Positions 42,995 through 54,491 of a DNA stretch of 64,000 nucleotides are shown here, piece after piece (position 1 is the first letter of the stretch; each line of letters opens with the position of its first letter). Source of the DNA: Dendrolimus kikuchii. Lineage: Eukaryota; Arthropoda; Insecta; Lepidoptera; Lasiocampidae. Position numbers and translations under genes: made by a program. The stretch spans positions 7,079,501-7,143,500 of the forward strand of contig CM034402.1 of the NCBI GenBank assembly GCA_019925095.2. Reading direction: 5' to 3'. The notes beneath the pieces are model-generated. The model had not been told where the DNA came from, ran no database searches, and was given only the letters and a program-made list of their open reading frames with translations.

Positions 42995-43480
42995 ACTAAA
43001 CATATCACGTATGGAAGCGAGAGTTGGGTATGGAAGAGAGAGCATGAAAGTAGAGTAAACGCGGTTGAGATGCGAGCACTGCGCAAAATCTGCGGAGTGA
43101 CGCTCGCAGACCGCGTTCGTAATACCGAAGTAAGAAAGAGAGTTGGTCTGAAAGAGAGTGTCGGGGTGAAGGTAAGGAAAGGAATTCTCCGATGGTTCGG
43201 GCATGTGGAAAGAATGACTAAACAGATATACAATGCAAAAGTGAATGGATGTAGAAGTCGTGGAAGGCCACGACACACCTTCCATGATCAAATTGATTGT
43301 GTACTAGCAGAAGGTGATGTCAGAAGCCTTAATAACAGACGAGCGTGCATGACAAGAGTTATGAATGTCAAAGAAGCAAGTGAGGTGTGTAAGAATAAGC
43401 CCGAATGGCGCTCTGTTGTTCGTGCCTACCCCGCAAGGGAACTGGCGTGAAGTTATGTATGTATGTGTATGTAAATATAA
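42995..43480 (+). pseudogene. RTE-type LINE C-terminus and 3' tail (main donor subfamily)
   Basis: Open from about 42995 to TGA at 43450: ESWVWKREHESRVNAVEMRA, LRKICGVTLADRVRN, GILRWFGHVERM, GRPRHTFHDQIDCVLAEGDV, RVMNVKEASEVC, VVRAYPARELA. The 3' tail GTTATGTATGTATGTGTATG follows directly. 5' truncated, so inactive, yet the retained 150 codons have no stop. It is the reference for the short tails at 12797, 23289, 41395 and 48097. Confidence 0.85.
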
Positions 43481-43774
43481 ACTAATTAACGTGTACAAAA
43501 ATAACTGTATACTATGAATAATTTTCAATTTCAAAACCTTTTGGTGTAATATTAATTTCTAATTGAACTTTAAGTTCTCTGGGTCTACTAGTCGTCATCA
43601 TCTTAGGGTATAATATGGTTGCGATGGGCATCTAGTAATGTTAGTACAATCGAGACTACATACATAATATATTCCAGACTATTCGAGACTACATACATAT
43701 ATTACAGTAATTTAGTAGGTTTATTTTATTCTATGGTTATACATACTCCTCATGCAATTATATTAATGTAATAG

Positions 43775-44470
43775 TTTTCCCCGCGGCTACGCCGCGTGAA
43801 ATACCCTAGAGATGTGTTACATCCATAAAAAGATAATTAGGTGTTTTATATATATAAACCTTCAATACTTTAGGTTCTTGTTCGATTTACTACAATTACA
43901 AAGAAACTAAGTCCATATAGCGTAGACAACTGCACAGCAAAACATAAAAAAAGTCACAACCAACCTGACTTGAAGTACTTGGTACGTAATAAATGGCGTG
44001 TGGGCAAGCTGGCGACATATTTGTTATTGAATTACAGCGATGGTTGTTTACATCGCATTGCAGCGCCATCTGTTTTGCTAATCCGTTTATTCGACAGAAT
44101 GTTAGTATTAACTCGGGTAGTCAGCACTATGTCGAATTTCATTCATAAACATTCAGTAGTTTACAAAAAATATGCGTTCGCAGCGCCATCTTTTTGGCTA
44201 TTTTCGTCTACCCCACGGAAACTTCGTCATTTATCGCGATAAAAAGTATTCTAAGTTACGACACGTGATATAAGTTAGCTCCGTTTCGAATTTTATTGAA
44301 ATCCGTTCAGTAGTTTTTAAGTGATAAGTACTCTATCAGACAGACAGACAGAAAAAATCTAAAAATTAAATTTTCGGACTCTGCTCATCCGAAATAGATT
44401 TTTTTTACATTTTTAAATGCATTGTATAAACTCAAACCATTTACAGATTTATTATAGTATAGATAGATAA
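43775..44470 (+). repeat. Repeat family P, longest copy
   Basis: From TTTTCCCCGCGGCTACGCCG to CCATTTACAGATTTATTATA GTATAGATAGAT. Internal duplication: the GCAGCGCCATCT.TTT block occurs at 44070 and 44180. CAGACAGACAGA run at 44338. Non-coding; contains the empty site for the 31-kb MITE at about 44245-44258. Confidence 0.6.
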
Positions 44471-44744
44471 CCATACATGCACTCTGCATTGGCTATTCGC
44501 CTGCTTGATTTGGTTAATCGGGAGTGCGGCTCTGTAATGAACTAAATGCTAACTTCCCTCTATTGGCGGCCTAAATCCAGATGCATTGTGATAATGCGGG
44601 TACATTAGATGACCTGTAATCAGAGCGAAGTGCGATTCTCTCTAATCAGCACTTAGAGCCGAAAAGCATTGACAATTCGGCTGTATATTTTCGAAAATCA
44701 CAATACCTAAAGTTAAAAAGGAATCCCTTATGATTTCACTCTGG

Positions 44745-45060
44745 TGTGTGTCTGAAGTCGTGGTAGCATAATGGCTAGCGCACGTGTCTTAAACTCAAAG
44801 GACGCGATTTCAAATCTTAGCCGGAACGCATGCACCACTTAAGCAATTTACTAATCTAATGTGCATATTGTTAGAATTATCACGTCATAACAACGGTGAA
44901 GGAAAACATCGTGATGAAACCTGCACATCGCGATAATCGATGTATTAGACCTGCCAAGCCGCCTTGGATGTGCGTGGCGGGTATACTGTCCGTTCCCCAA
45001 TAGTGGGAGGCACGAGCCCAGCAGTAGGACGTTCATGGGCTGTTATTATTATATTATACT
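44745..45060 (+). repeat. tRNA-headed SINE-I, full length
   Basis: A-box-like TAGCATAATGGCTAG, B-box-like GATTTCAAATC, body with AACAACGGTGAAGGAAAACA, end GCCCAGCAGTAGGACGTTCA TGGGCTG, then ATT-repeat tail. Promoter elements slightly mutated relative to 13590-13880. Confidence 0.85.
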
Positions 45061-45475
45061 AGCGGCCCCGGCAGACGTTGTCCTGCTCTGAAAAATAAAA
45101 ATCTAGAATCCGATCTCCGCGCCACCTACCGGTTCTAATTGCGAATCTAAACCATCCGGCAACCCATTCAAACACACAAAAATAAAATAGAACCCGATCT
45201 CAACGCCACCTACCGGTTCTAATTGCGAATCTAAACCATCCGGGAACCCATTCACACACAAAAATAAAATCACCAACATTGGTCCAGGTGATTAGGATTC
45301 TAGAACCCGATCTCAGCACCACCTACCGGTTCCAACGGGATAAAAAGTATCCTATGTCCGTCTCCTGGTTCTAAGCTACCTCCCTACCAATTTTCAGCCA
45401 AATCGGTACAGCCATTCTTGAGTTATAAATAGTGTAACTAACACGACTTTCTTTTATATACTTATATATAGATGT
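45058..45475 (+). repeat. Repeat family M, copy 3 with internal tandem duplication
   Basis: Opens ACTAGCGGCCCCGGCAGACG and ends TATATATAGAT. An 82-bp unit (CTAGAATCCGATCTCC ... ACACAAAAATAAAAT) occurs at 45105-45187 and 45188-45270, with a third partial repeat from 45297. No ORF. Confidence 0.65.
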
Positions 45476-45594
45476 GTCTGTGTTTCACAGCTGGTTCATG
45501 GACTAATAAGGATAAGGATATTTGGTACAGTTATAGAAATTTTGTATGTACTGTAAATATTGTCGATATTAGAAAAAAGGCTTGAAAGAGAAAA

Positions 45595-46165
45595 TTTGAG
45601 TTTAAAAATAAAGCCAAAAAGCTTGGTGTGCTAAATCGGTCTAAGCAATATTTCACCCCGTGTGCCCCGTGTGACTTGTGCTTTACAAAGCGCAAATTAG
45701 GTCGCATATGGAATACAGCTCCCACTTAAGGGCTGGGGAACCCGCTTACTAGACTGAACCTCTCGAATAGATCCAGCGTCGCGCCGTTCGTATAGTCAAC
45801 GATCTCATACTAATAGGTGGTTTAAAATCGCTTAGCCTTCGGAGAGATTTTACGTTTTTCTGCGAAGTCTCCCGCCTGTAAAACGGAGGGTGTTCTGAGG
45901 AACTGTTTGATGTGGTGCCAGCGCCTCATTTTTATAACCGCACCGATCGCCATCGACGAATGTTCACCCCCATTTCCTGGTGCTCCCACGCTCAACTACG
46001 GTTTTTCCTCTGCCGACTGACATGGGGTCGTTTAAGAAGGGCGTTATAAAAATTCTTAGAGGCCGACAACGCGTTGGCAACTCACTTCATGTTGCAAACG
46101 GTAACCAGGTTCCATCGAGTGGGCCGTCCGCCTGCGTGCCTGCTTCAGACAATAAAAAAAATGTG
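45595..46165 (+). pseudogene. CR1/Jockey-like LINE C-terminus with 3' tail
   Basis: Across frames: KLGVLNRSKQYFTP, LYKAQIR.HMEYSSHL.AG, IQRRAVRIVNDLILI, GGLKSLSLRRDFTFFCEV, then RTDRHRRMFTPISWC and an end equivalent to FKKRVYKFL. RT-terminal region of the element, then a 3' UTR AACGCGTTGGCAAC ... GTTCCATCGAGTGGGCCGTC and A-rich end near 46160. Many frameshifts. Its tail is shared by elements A and K. Confidence 0.7.
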
Positions 46166-46344
46166 TTCCACTTGGTCAAAATATTTAAGTTATTATTAAA
46201 AATGAACAAAATCAGAGCTTCAAAATAATTGGATCTTACTGTATTCAGCTCTAGTAATATCCATGAATAATTGTTTACTATATACTTTACTGCGCACAGC
46301 TTAAAAATATAACTATAATAACACTGTAACGAAAAGAATAAAAC

Positions 46345-46395
46345 TGGCGGTCTTAACGCTATAATAAGTTATTTCTTCCAAACAACCTTTGGATA
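46345..46395 (-). repeat. 5'-truncated R1-like LINE 3' end
   Basis: Minus strand GGTTGTTTGGAAGAAATAAC, stem, TAAGACCGCC. Confidence 0.55.
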
Positions 46396-47295
46396 CTTTT
46401 TATTGCGAGGCTGGCAAACAGGCAGACGACCCATCTGATGGAAAGTGGTTGCCGTCGCTATAGACGTTTGTAACACCAACGGCGAAGCCAACGCGTTGGC
46501 AGCCTTTAGGATGGGATAGGAGGGGGGAGTAAAGAGGATGGGATAAACAGATCAGCCAGGAAGAATTGGTTAGAGGGGATCGGATAGGTGAATGTAATAG
46601 GGGGAAGTTGATCATAGGATCCCGCGGAATTCTCCCTCCTCCCCTGTTGTTAAAGAGGATGTTCTCCCCCGAATAGGGGTTCTCACTCACCTGCATATAT
46701 CGTTGAGATGGGGGCGCGGTATGTTCCATACGCGCCCACCTCTCTTCCCGTAGAGCGAGTTACAAACCGCCCCACGCCGGAGTAGACATTAAAGATGCCA
46801 GGGAACTACTTTTGTCAGTGGAAGTGGCCTTGCGAGTTCCACGCCTGCCAGAGCTAGCGGTCATGCTAGGTCATATACCCGTAGCCCTGGCATAAGGCTC
46901 AAAACGGAACACCCAGGGATTTTAGTGGGGCCCTCCACCCTCTCCCTGGTTGACTCTAACTGAGAAGTGGCATGTGATTGGTTACGCTAGTGGCGGTCTA
47001 TGGTCGTCGGATTTCCCCTGGCTAAATAAAAAAACAGTGTCCTCCCCCGCAGGACATCCTGGGCTCGTCAGACGCGCGTTTGGGCGTCACAAATGTAGTA
47101 CGTATTGGTCTAGTTCCTGGGGCATCCCGTAAAAGCCTGTGAGATAGGGGCGCAGGTTTTAGGTTTAATGGGTAGTTTGACGGCTGACGTCCCCGGGGTC
47201 TCCGCATTGGAGGTTACGTTGGACATATGGCCGATCTAGAGTCCCTTTCATACATGCCTCGATGTAAAGCCTTCCCCCAGGCCCGAGAATAGTGT
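46395..47295 (-). repeat. Composite repeat K, copy 1
   Basis: Right part GC-rich (46740-47290), middle pyrimidine-rich, left end the LINE-like tail (minus: CGACGGCAACCACTTTCCAT ... GCCAGCCTCGCAATAAAA). The phrase CCCGTAGCCCTGGCATAAGG recurs inverted at 55665-55685. Possibly a non-autonomous LINE derivative or the 5' UTR of a LINE joined to a 3' tail. No long ORF. Confidence 0.5.
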
Positions 47296-47880
47296 CCCAA
47301 GAAAAGAAACTGCCCCTACGTCTTCAAAAATATAAGGATGGATGATATAAGGATGTTCACAATTTCAACACAAGGCATAGTAATAGGCTGATATTGTCAT
47401 TTTTTAGATTACAAAAGTATTGTCCTCTTTCTTGGGGGTTGGTATACGCTTCTTCAATAAGACTCCGAGTGATATGTTAGATCTGCCTTTCACTAAATTT
47501 AAACCAAATTAAAAAGTATCTTGCTAAAAAAGGGATACTATACTATTGAAGAATACTTAAATGACAAAAATTCATTTACATAGCAGCTCGCTCCAACCTC
47601 TTATACTATATTTTGTATAACGTTTTTATCTTGCCAAGCTTGTAATAAATTTATGGATATATATTGCAGCTTAACATTTTTGTACGTCATGTCATTATTA
47701 TAACTATAATAATATTTTTCTTTTCTTTTATTGTGTCTTGGTTTTATTGAGTATTCACTGTTTGCTACAACTCCATTAATTCTTCAAAAAGTAATTCTGT
47801 AACATACTTCTGTATAAAACTTATTAAAAAAAAATAGAACTTGAGATAGAAATAGAATAAGAAATATATACAAAAAAAAA
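47296..47880. other. AT-rich, nothing recognised
   Basis: No supported feature; a short tandem GGATGATATAAGGATG at 47336. Confidence 0.55.
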
Positions 47881-48065
47881 TATTCAGCTAGATGTTGCTA
47901 GGGAGTTTCTTCCCGCTTCTTCTCCTTAACAGCAATAACACGTTGCGAAGCGGTGTGCATAGAATAGGAAGAAAAATTAAATTTTAAGTTATATGTATGA
48001 CCTGCAAAAAGTATACTCCAGTGAAGCTCATTTTGAATAAAAACTTTTAAATTTGAAAATTGGTT
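47881..48065 (+). repeat. Retroposon 3'-end repeat H, copy 2
   Basis: GCTAGGGAGTTTCTTC..., AATTTTAAGTTATATGTATG, CTCATTTTGAATAAA. Aligns with 10770-10915. Confidence 0.55.
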
Positions 48066-48096
48066 ATCGTTATTCTCACTCATCGTAAGATTATTA

Positions 48097-48160
48097 CATA
48101 CATACATACATACATAACTTCACGCCAGTTCCCTTGCGGGGTAGGCACGAACCTAGTAGG
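48097..48160 (-). mobile_element. 64-bp LINE 3'-tail insertion with 11-bp target-site duplication
   Basis: ACAT repeats plus AACTTCACGCCAGTTCCCTT... ending GGCACGAAC and 8 bases (CTAGTAGG) not in the donor. Flanked by TAAGATTATTA at 48086-48096 and 48161-48171. Same length as the 12797-12860 insertion. Confidence 0.85.
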
Positions 48161-48171
48161 TAAGATTATTA

Positions 48172-48815
48172 TAGAAGTGTTATAACTAGTCATAACACGA
48201 ACGCAATGTTAGTTAGAAAATTTACAATACGTGTTTGTCTGCCAAAATAAATACAAGAAACGGAATGCATTAAAAGAGATGTGTGATGTGTCGATAAAAT
48301 CAAACGTAAAGTTGCGATACACTGATGAAATAATTGGCAGTTGCCGACGGAACAAAAAACATCTCAAGAAAAACTCATACTGGCCGGGCGGCGGCACAGC
48401 TTTGAAATACAAATGTTTCGAAATTAACGCATTTGATTGAAATGTTTTCTTTTATAAAAGATAACAAGAACTTTCCCACGTACGATTGTGTAAATTCTTT
48501 TAAAAATAGACCTATTCTATTGGAATTTTTTTAATAAATCAATATTTTTGAAAATCGCAAACTGATTTATAATTTTATCACGAATAGTATTTTCAGAAAC
48601 CGTTATGTTAAAATTCTTTCAACGACGGCAGCAAATTGGTGACACCTTTGGTGTTGCAAACAGTGAATTAATTACAGTTTTCATTAGTTGGGCCGTTAAC
48701 ATGTTTGCTGTACTTTGCAGTAAAAAAAAAACAAATTGTTAAGCTACAGATGTTAAAAGCCATAGCATTAATATAAACACTAGAGTTTTTCAATACTATG
48801 TATATATGTTGTTGA
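48172..48815. other. No recognised gene
   Basis: 69-codon plus frame at 48231-48440 (Lys/Asn-rich) with no known homologue; otherwise AT-rich. Confidence 0.45.
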
Positions 48816-48829
48816 AGACTTTCTTGTGC

Positions 48830-49100
48830 CACTTCTTCTCTTCCAGCCACAATATGTTGCGAAACGGTGGCAAATTAGAGTAGACTCCCATAGGGTAAAT
48901 AATAACCATAATCAAAATTAAAACTTATCAATTAACTCACTGACAGTTGACATCTCTGTCTTCTGTGACCATGGCTACTGAAAAGTGGCCAAACGTCGGA
49001 ATAATAAAAATCAAATAAATTACCGCACTTACAACCGTTAAAACGTAGTTTAATTGTGTATACTAGTTGCGCAAACTTAAGAAATACTATATACATCGAT
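48830..49100 (+). repeat. Palindromic repeat G, monomer-like copy
   Basis: TTCTTGTGCCACTTCTTCTC..., then GACATCTCTGTCTTCTGTGA CC and CCGTTAAAACGTAGTTTAAT ... CTTAAGAAAT. Only the right-half orientation is present, giving the unfolded unit of the family. Confidence 0.65.
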
Positions 49101-49110
49101 CAATTGTAAA

Positions 49111-49380
49111 TTGTCATTTCATTATATTGATAAATTTAAAGAAATTATAATATCAGAAGTAAATAGGCAGGAATTAATAATAAGAAGCCCACCCATTGTT
49201 CTAATGCTAATGCATCCATGTTCAATGGACGACCATTATGAAGTAATGGGACTAACAACTTTTAGCAAAACATTGAATTATAATTATCAAGATACTAAAG
49301 TACTGGCATTTTCAGACCCAGTATTATTTTACCATATTATAAGTACAGGAATAAAATATGTGTTATTTAACTTAAATTAA
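49111..49380 (+). other. 89-codon frame, unknown
   Basis: MSFHYIDKFKEIIISEVNRQ..., ends FNLN. Reads like a soluble protein segment (MHPCSMDDHYEVMGL) rather than homopolymer translation, but I recognise no family and no splice sites are evident. Candidate exon or gene relic. Confidence 0.25.
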
Positions 49381-50090
49381 GCTAATTTTACAATCAAACA
49401 CCACTTCAAAACACCTCAAACCGAAACCTACGTCACAACTATTCATTTACAAATACATTAGCTTTAAAGCGTTATTATCTTTAGAAAGTGTTGAATTAAG
49501 TCGTAATTTTGACGAAACGTGTCAATTATGTTTGTGAGGGGACAACCGGTGGCGTGAACTAGCCTTTTGGGTAACACTGCGGCGGCGTTTCCTAAAACAT
49601 TTGTAGACAAAAGTGTCAAATCATTCCTTCCATTTACTGCTTAATATTTTACAGTTATCAACAACAGTCGGTTTTAATAAAAAAAATAATTATAATTATC
49701 ACGTTTCTTTATTGCCTATTTTTGTCAAAAAGGCTAAAATCCAATTAGGTACATACATATGCAACCAAAAAGTAAAACGCAAGATAAAATGATTTATCCC
49801 GCTAGCAGAAGGCGATGTAGAAGATAACATTAATGTCAAATGAAAATCACAAGAATGAATAACAAACTTACAATAGTAATAGAGTTTGGTGCATCTATTT
49901 ACGTGACATCCCATTGCTACTTCATCTTACTAATAAAAATGCATGTATCTAAAAAAAGTACTATCATGTTATAAAGCTTTACTAGTTATGATTAAAAGAT
50001 GTATATATACCTATGTATATAAAATTAATAAAATGTATATTATTTAGGTCTCTGCAAAAAATATTATATTCGAAATGACCACCTTTGCTA
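49381..50090. other. AT-rich, nothing recognised
   Basis: No supported feature. Confidence 0.55.
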
Positions 50091-50091
50091 A

Positions 50092-50412
50092 TTGCCAATC
50101 CTATTTTCTTTAACAGCCTGTTCCATATTACAATTTGATAATAAACACGCAAAAATGTGTGAAATGGCGGGAAATCGAAAGAAGTTTTTAATACAGTTAA
50201 CGTGTCCCAAATACGAAATAATTAAAAAGTTGCAAAAGGAACAGGTTTTATGTAACAGTATGGGGGTGATTCGGGTACTTGTTCAGGTAATCTTACAAAA
50301 TTTTTCTTTTGAACGTCACTGTTCTGGCCATCCTGTATACGATTATGGACAACTGTATGGATGTTATCTTCCTGGAGGCAGTGGACTGTGGACTTCTCGG
50401 TTATCATGTTGA
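50092..50412 (+). other. 106-codon frame, unknown
   Basis: Open plus frame with a Lys-rich middle (CPKYEIIKKLQKEQVLC). The minus strand is also open over 79 codons. No family recognised. Confidence 0.2.
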
Positions 50413-50584
50413 TCGCTGGGCTTAATAAATTAAATACATAAAAACGTGACAAACCCTGCATTTATTGCGCAAACTACTAAAGAATAAACAAAACAATACA
50501 TTTTCTCCTTAAATTCAATGCTGGTGTTGTCAACAACGATTACTTGAAACATAAAAACATACTATAAACCCGTAAAACTGGTAC

Positions 50585-50750
50585 GGCCACGTTCTACGCA
50601 GACCGGCTAATTACGCGGGGAAAAATAAAGAAGACCCGCTGGAAGTAGAGAAAAAAAGTAGGAAAGCGGACCCTGGGCGTCGGAGCGAACGCTCTGAACG
50701 CAACCAGGATTTAACGCTCGGATGATGTTGATGATAATAAAAACATCCCA
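50585..50750 (+). pseudogene. RTE-like subfamily C2 C-terminus, internally deleted
   Basis: GGTACGGCCACGTTCTACGC, then a jump to AAAGTAGGAAAGCGGACCCT, GAACGCAACCAGG and GATGATGTTGATGA. Matches the 57.7-kb copy with about 130 bp missing. Confidence 0.6.
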
Positions 50751-51270
50751 CAAAAGCTACATAAAATACATATAAAAATTCCGAAAGAAAAGGTTGACGA
50801 TGTATGCGGGTGTTGTGTTCAGCTTTTATGTTGTTTGGTTGTTTACGCCACTCGGCGAGTGGAACACGCACCGCGTCGATACCGATCTTTCACACAATCA
50901 CACGACATAAAACCAATTACATACAATTTTTCATTTGGACTTTTTGTATTTTTACAAAGAATACCGACTACTCTACCAACGAAATCGGTCACCTCACTCG
51001 AACTCCGATACGATCTGTTTTGTAATCAAAATAGTAAAAGTTGTGATTTCCTCAGGTTTTTTAACTTTAAAGTAGGTAACTTAATAATATATCCTAGTTA
51101 TACTGCACAATCATATTTTTTCTAATCCATCTTAAGGTACTAAGGGGGGAGAGTGGAGACACAATGTTAGGACTTCGAAAGTAAATATTTTTCCACTGTA
51201 AATGAAAAAATCGTTAAAAAAACAGTTAGGATTTTTCAAGACCTCAATATCGATACCCAAACATACATCA
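50751..51270. other. No recognised gene
   Basis: Contains the palindrome CACTCGGCGAGTG at 50850-50862; otherwise unassigned. Confidence 0.45.
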
Positions 51271-51271
51271 T

Positions 51272-51484
51272 ATGCAAACTTATTGTTACGAATTTGTGGG
51301 ATGTGAGTTTAAAATGCCGTTGGAATTGTCACAAAGTTTATTAGAAGTACACACACGTAATTCACAGCTCTTACAAATACAACCGAATACAACAGAACCA
51401 TACAGTAACACAGAAAATCGTAATAACATAAATCGCGCAAAGTCCGTCGTTATAAGATACTCGATCCGAAAGTACACTAGGTAA
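51272..51484 (+). other. 70-codon frame with a Cys-Glu-Phe ... His-Thr-Arg pattern
   Basis: MQTYCYEFVGCEFKMPLELS..LLEVHTR. The C...C...H spacing vaguely recalls the N-terminal zinc-binding stretch of some transposon-related gag-like proteins. Evidence is thin; the remainder is Asn/Thr-rich. Confidence 0.25.
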
Positions 51485-53015
51485 CATCTCGATCACCGTT
51501 GAAACACTACTAATACAATATTCCCATCACAGACTTGTGTAATAGTAACATTAGAGGCTTTATCTTGGGCAACAGACACCCGCTCTGCGGCTCTTAACGA
51601 CCTTAAATATTTGTAAAATATCCTAACGGCGTGCCCACTGATCCTAGCACTTCTTAACTTGTCCCCAACATGAAAAATATGTGAATACATATCGAAGAAA
51701 TAATTGAAATCCAGAAAAAAAATTAAATTGCCTTATTCATTTTGATAATGATGCTTTGGATTAAAAATAAAAAGTGCCTACATTCAGTAGTAACAGCAGT
51801 TTTATGACAAAAGGCATAAACAAATAAAGCGAAAGAGCTTTGAATAAAGTGATGGAACTTGAAATAATTGTATCTTTTATTTTTATACAAGACAACTGGG
51901 CCCTTTCTTTAATTTCGACTACGTATCCGGCAGCTATATTTTCCATGAGAAAAACCTTATACCCGTCTCTACCTATTTGCTAAATTTCATAAAACCGGTT
52001 TTATAGGCTCTTGCCGTAATAACAGCCCATTTAATGATTAAATTATTAATCATGTTGCTTAATATTTGTATTGGATCAGTGGGTTTTGCCAGTTTTAATT
52101 ATATATCCTCCTCAATACTGCCTTAATCTTTCCCCAAGAATAAGAGATCTCTTGAGTCTCATATTTTGGGTTTTGTGTACATAGCCACATTACTCTCGAA
52201 ATCGTCGCTGTGTCATGTGCTGACACACCGATCCATCCATCTATAAGTTGGTCGCAACCGAACTACGACATTCGGTTATTTCCGCCTGGGGGCGGGGCAT
52301 TTGAATCTGCTGTCTGCGGCAGACAAACTGGATAACTCATGGCCTTACCAGGAGGCGTACAAAGGGATTAGCGCGAACAATAGATAACTCAAATTCAAAA
52401 AAGGAATAAAATACCCGCAAAGGACCGGTTCGCAACAGTATTTATTCTAAAATAAGCAAGTGGCATTTGCTCCACATCGAAGCTAATTGATTCACTTATC
52501 ACTAAACAGCGATACATAGCCTATTATGATAGTCTTTTTAAAACACTTTTTACACTACACTAATTTTGGGACCCGATACAAAGGTTTGGTATTGCATAGC
52601 TATACATTCGGTTTTCGGCCTGATTCAGAAAAATGGTCCCAAAATCAGCGTTTCGTAACTAAGTTTTAAAATACGTTGTATGGAAAAGCGCTCACAGCGT
52701 TTCACAGTAAGCGTGTTGAAATAGAACAAAAAAGTCCTAGCCCATATGTTCCGACATTAATGCACACGTTATTCGCAATTAAACCCGCCCGATAGTGTGT
52801 TATTAATATTAAGTTTTTTCACCTTCGTCCTGAATATTTATAGAGCAATTTCACTAAAAGCCACGAGATTGGACTCAAAGATAGGATTGCTATAGGGCCT
52901 GTTTTTACATATTAGCAGTTGCATGATGGTAGTAAACACTCTCACAATCATGCATAGGTTTATTATGCTTATATACCTTTACAGGTTTTGCGGAATTGGT
53001 AGTTATTAATAATTC
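51485..53015. other. About 1.5 kb without recognised genes
   Basis: AT-rich. 52230-52340 is GC-richer with TGTCTGCGGCAGACA (palindrome), and 52400-52500 holds CGAAGCTAATTGATTCACTT; both unique and unassigned. Confidence 0.5.
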
Positions 53016-53019
53016 GGTA

Positions 53020-53165
53020 ATTTAAGCCGATTACGTGATGAAAGTGAACGAAAACACCGTAACGAGTTCTGCACATCGAGATAATCAATCTACGAAACCG
53101 GCTAACTAATCTTGGACAAATGTGACGGGCTTTCTATTCTTCTTAAATAATTAACAGCAGTGCAA
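53020..53165 (+). repeat. SINE-I, degraded body
   Basis: GTGAACGAAAACACCGTAAC ... TCTGCACATCGAGATAATCA and CTTGGACAAATGTGACGGGC match the SINE-I body. Confidence 0.5.
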
Positions 53166-53973
53166 TGTTTGGTCGTTTCGAATGAATCCCGAACAAACAA
53201 ACAAAAAAATCAAAAAAGCGAAAAACTATATTTTTACAATTGTACATTATTATAGATTTCACAATATAAATCAGGCATTATGAGATTATTTCGTAAGTAG
53301 ATATGCGAAATATCATATTTTATGACAACATACAGATGCTTAAGGACATTGTGTGTTGATAATTCAATTGATCGTTAGGTACATACATAGATGGAATACT
53401 ACATAATATAGATGGAAATTCAGATAAACAGTGGAGTGATCTGTGCAATATATTGAAGTCGCGATTCAGTATAGGTTTAAGTGGCGCGAGCGGAGGAACT
53501 GCCGGCCGCGGCGCAGGCGCAGGCGGCGCCGGCCCTCTAATTACCATCGAGATCCGGCACCGATAGCGCAAGCTTTTATCTCGAACACTCTTCCATTAAG
53601 CAAATATACAGCTTTGTAGCTCACTAATCATATATTACAGTATTTTTCGACTCTAAAAACCAATTAAAAACATTTTGATAGTCAAAAATAAATTGTAATT
53701 ACAACTTTGTGTACAATAGTGACGTTGTTTTGTTCTGCTCTTAAGGTCCGCTAATGGATGGTTTGTCAAAGTGGCAAACACTTCGTTTCCGCAGTACATT
53801 TTATCGCAATGTTTGATCAGAATTATTCACATAACAGTGACAGTATTGTTTTAGATTACTTTAACAGAAAGACTTTTAGAACTCTAACAATTGTACATCC
53901 AATGTAACTAACTCTCAGAGTTGATAGATATATCAAAAAATGTTGCTTTACATTTCAGAATACTGGAATAATA
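53166..53973. other. AT-rich with one very GC-rich patch
   Basis: 53485-53575 (GGCGCGAGCGGAGG..., CGGCGCAGGCGCAGG) is strongly GC-rich with TCTAATTACC beside it. Its minus frame yields Pro/Ala runs. Could be a promoter, enhancer or exon; no further evidence. Confidence 0.35.
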
Positions 53974-53988
53974 ATTAGTAAACTGAGT

Positions 53989-54491
53989 AATAAAATAATA
54001 AAACTAGGTTTTAACGGTTTTAAGCGCGGTAATTTTATTTGATTTTGGTTTTTCCGACGTTTCAGCCACTTTTCAGTGGCCGTGACCACGGAAGACAAAG
54101 ATGTCAAGTGTCAACGAGTATTGTTAAAGTTTTATTTAGCCTTACTTACTAACTTGTTAATTTTAATTATTAATTTTGTTTATGGTTATTATTTACTCTA
54201 TGGGAGCCTAATCTAATTTACTACCGCTTCGCAACATGTTATGGCTTGAAGAGAAGAAGCGGCGCAAGAAACTCTTCAGCAAACATGCCTAGCTCTAAAA
54301 TTATTAGAGCTAGGCATGTTTGCTGAAGAGTTTCTTGACACGTTGACACTTGACATCTTTGTCTTCCGTGATCACGGCCACTGAAAAGTGGCCGAAACGT
54401 CGGAAAAACCAAAATCAAATAAAATTACCGCGCTTAAAACCGTTAAAACGTAGTTTTATTATGTATCCAAGTCGCGAAAACTTAAGAAAAT
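53989..54491. mobile_element. 503-bp palindromic element G with perfect 15-bp target-site duplication
   Basis: Inverted arms 53990-54115 and 54340-54461 (over 110 bp, about 95% alike), plus a second inverted pair flanking 54300 (GCTAGGCATGTTTGCTGAAG). ATTAGTAAACTGAGT borders it at 53974-53988 and 54492-54506. Right end CTTAAGAAAAT is shared with the copies at 13300 and 49095. A 15-bp duplication is longer than usual for MITEs and points to LINE-type integration. No ORF. Confidence 0.8.

Noticed and set aside
46740..47290. Host exon in GC-rich DNA
   Set aside because: A key segment recurs inverted at 55.6 kb, so it is repetitive.
53320..53571. 83-codon minus-strand frame with Pro/Ala stretch
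   Set aside because: Pro/Ala run comes from a GCC-rich patch; no start context or continuing exon.
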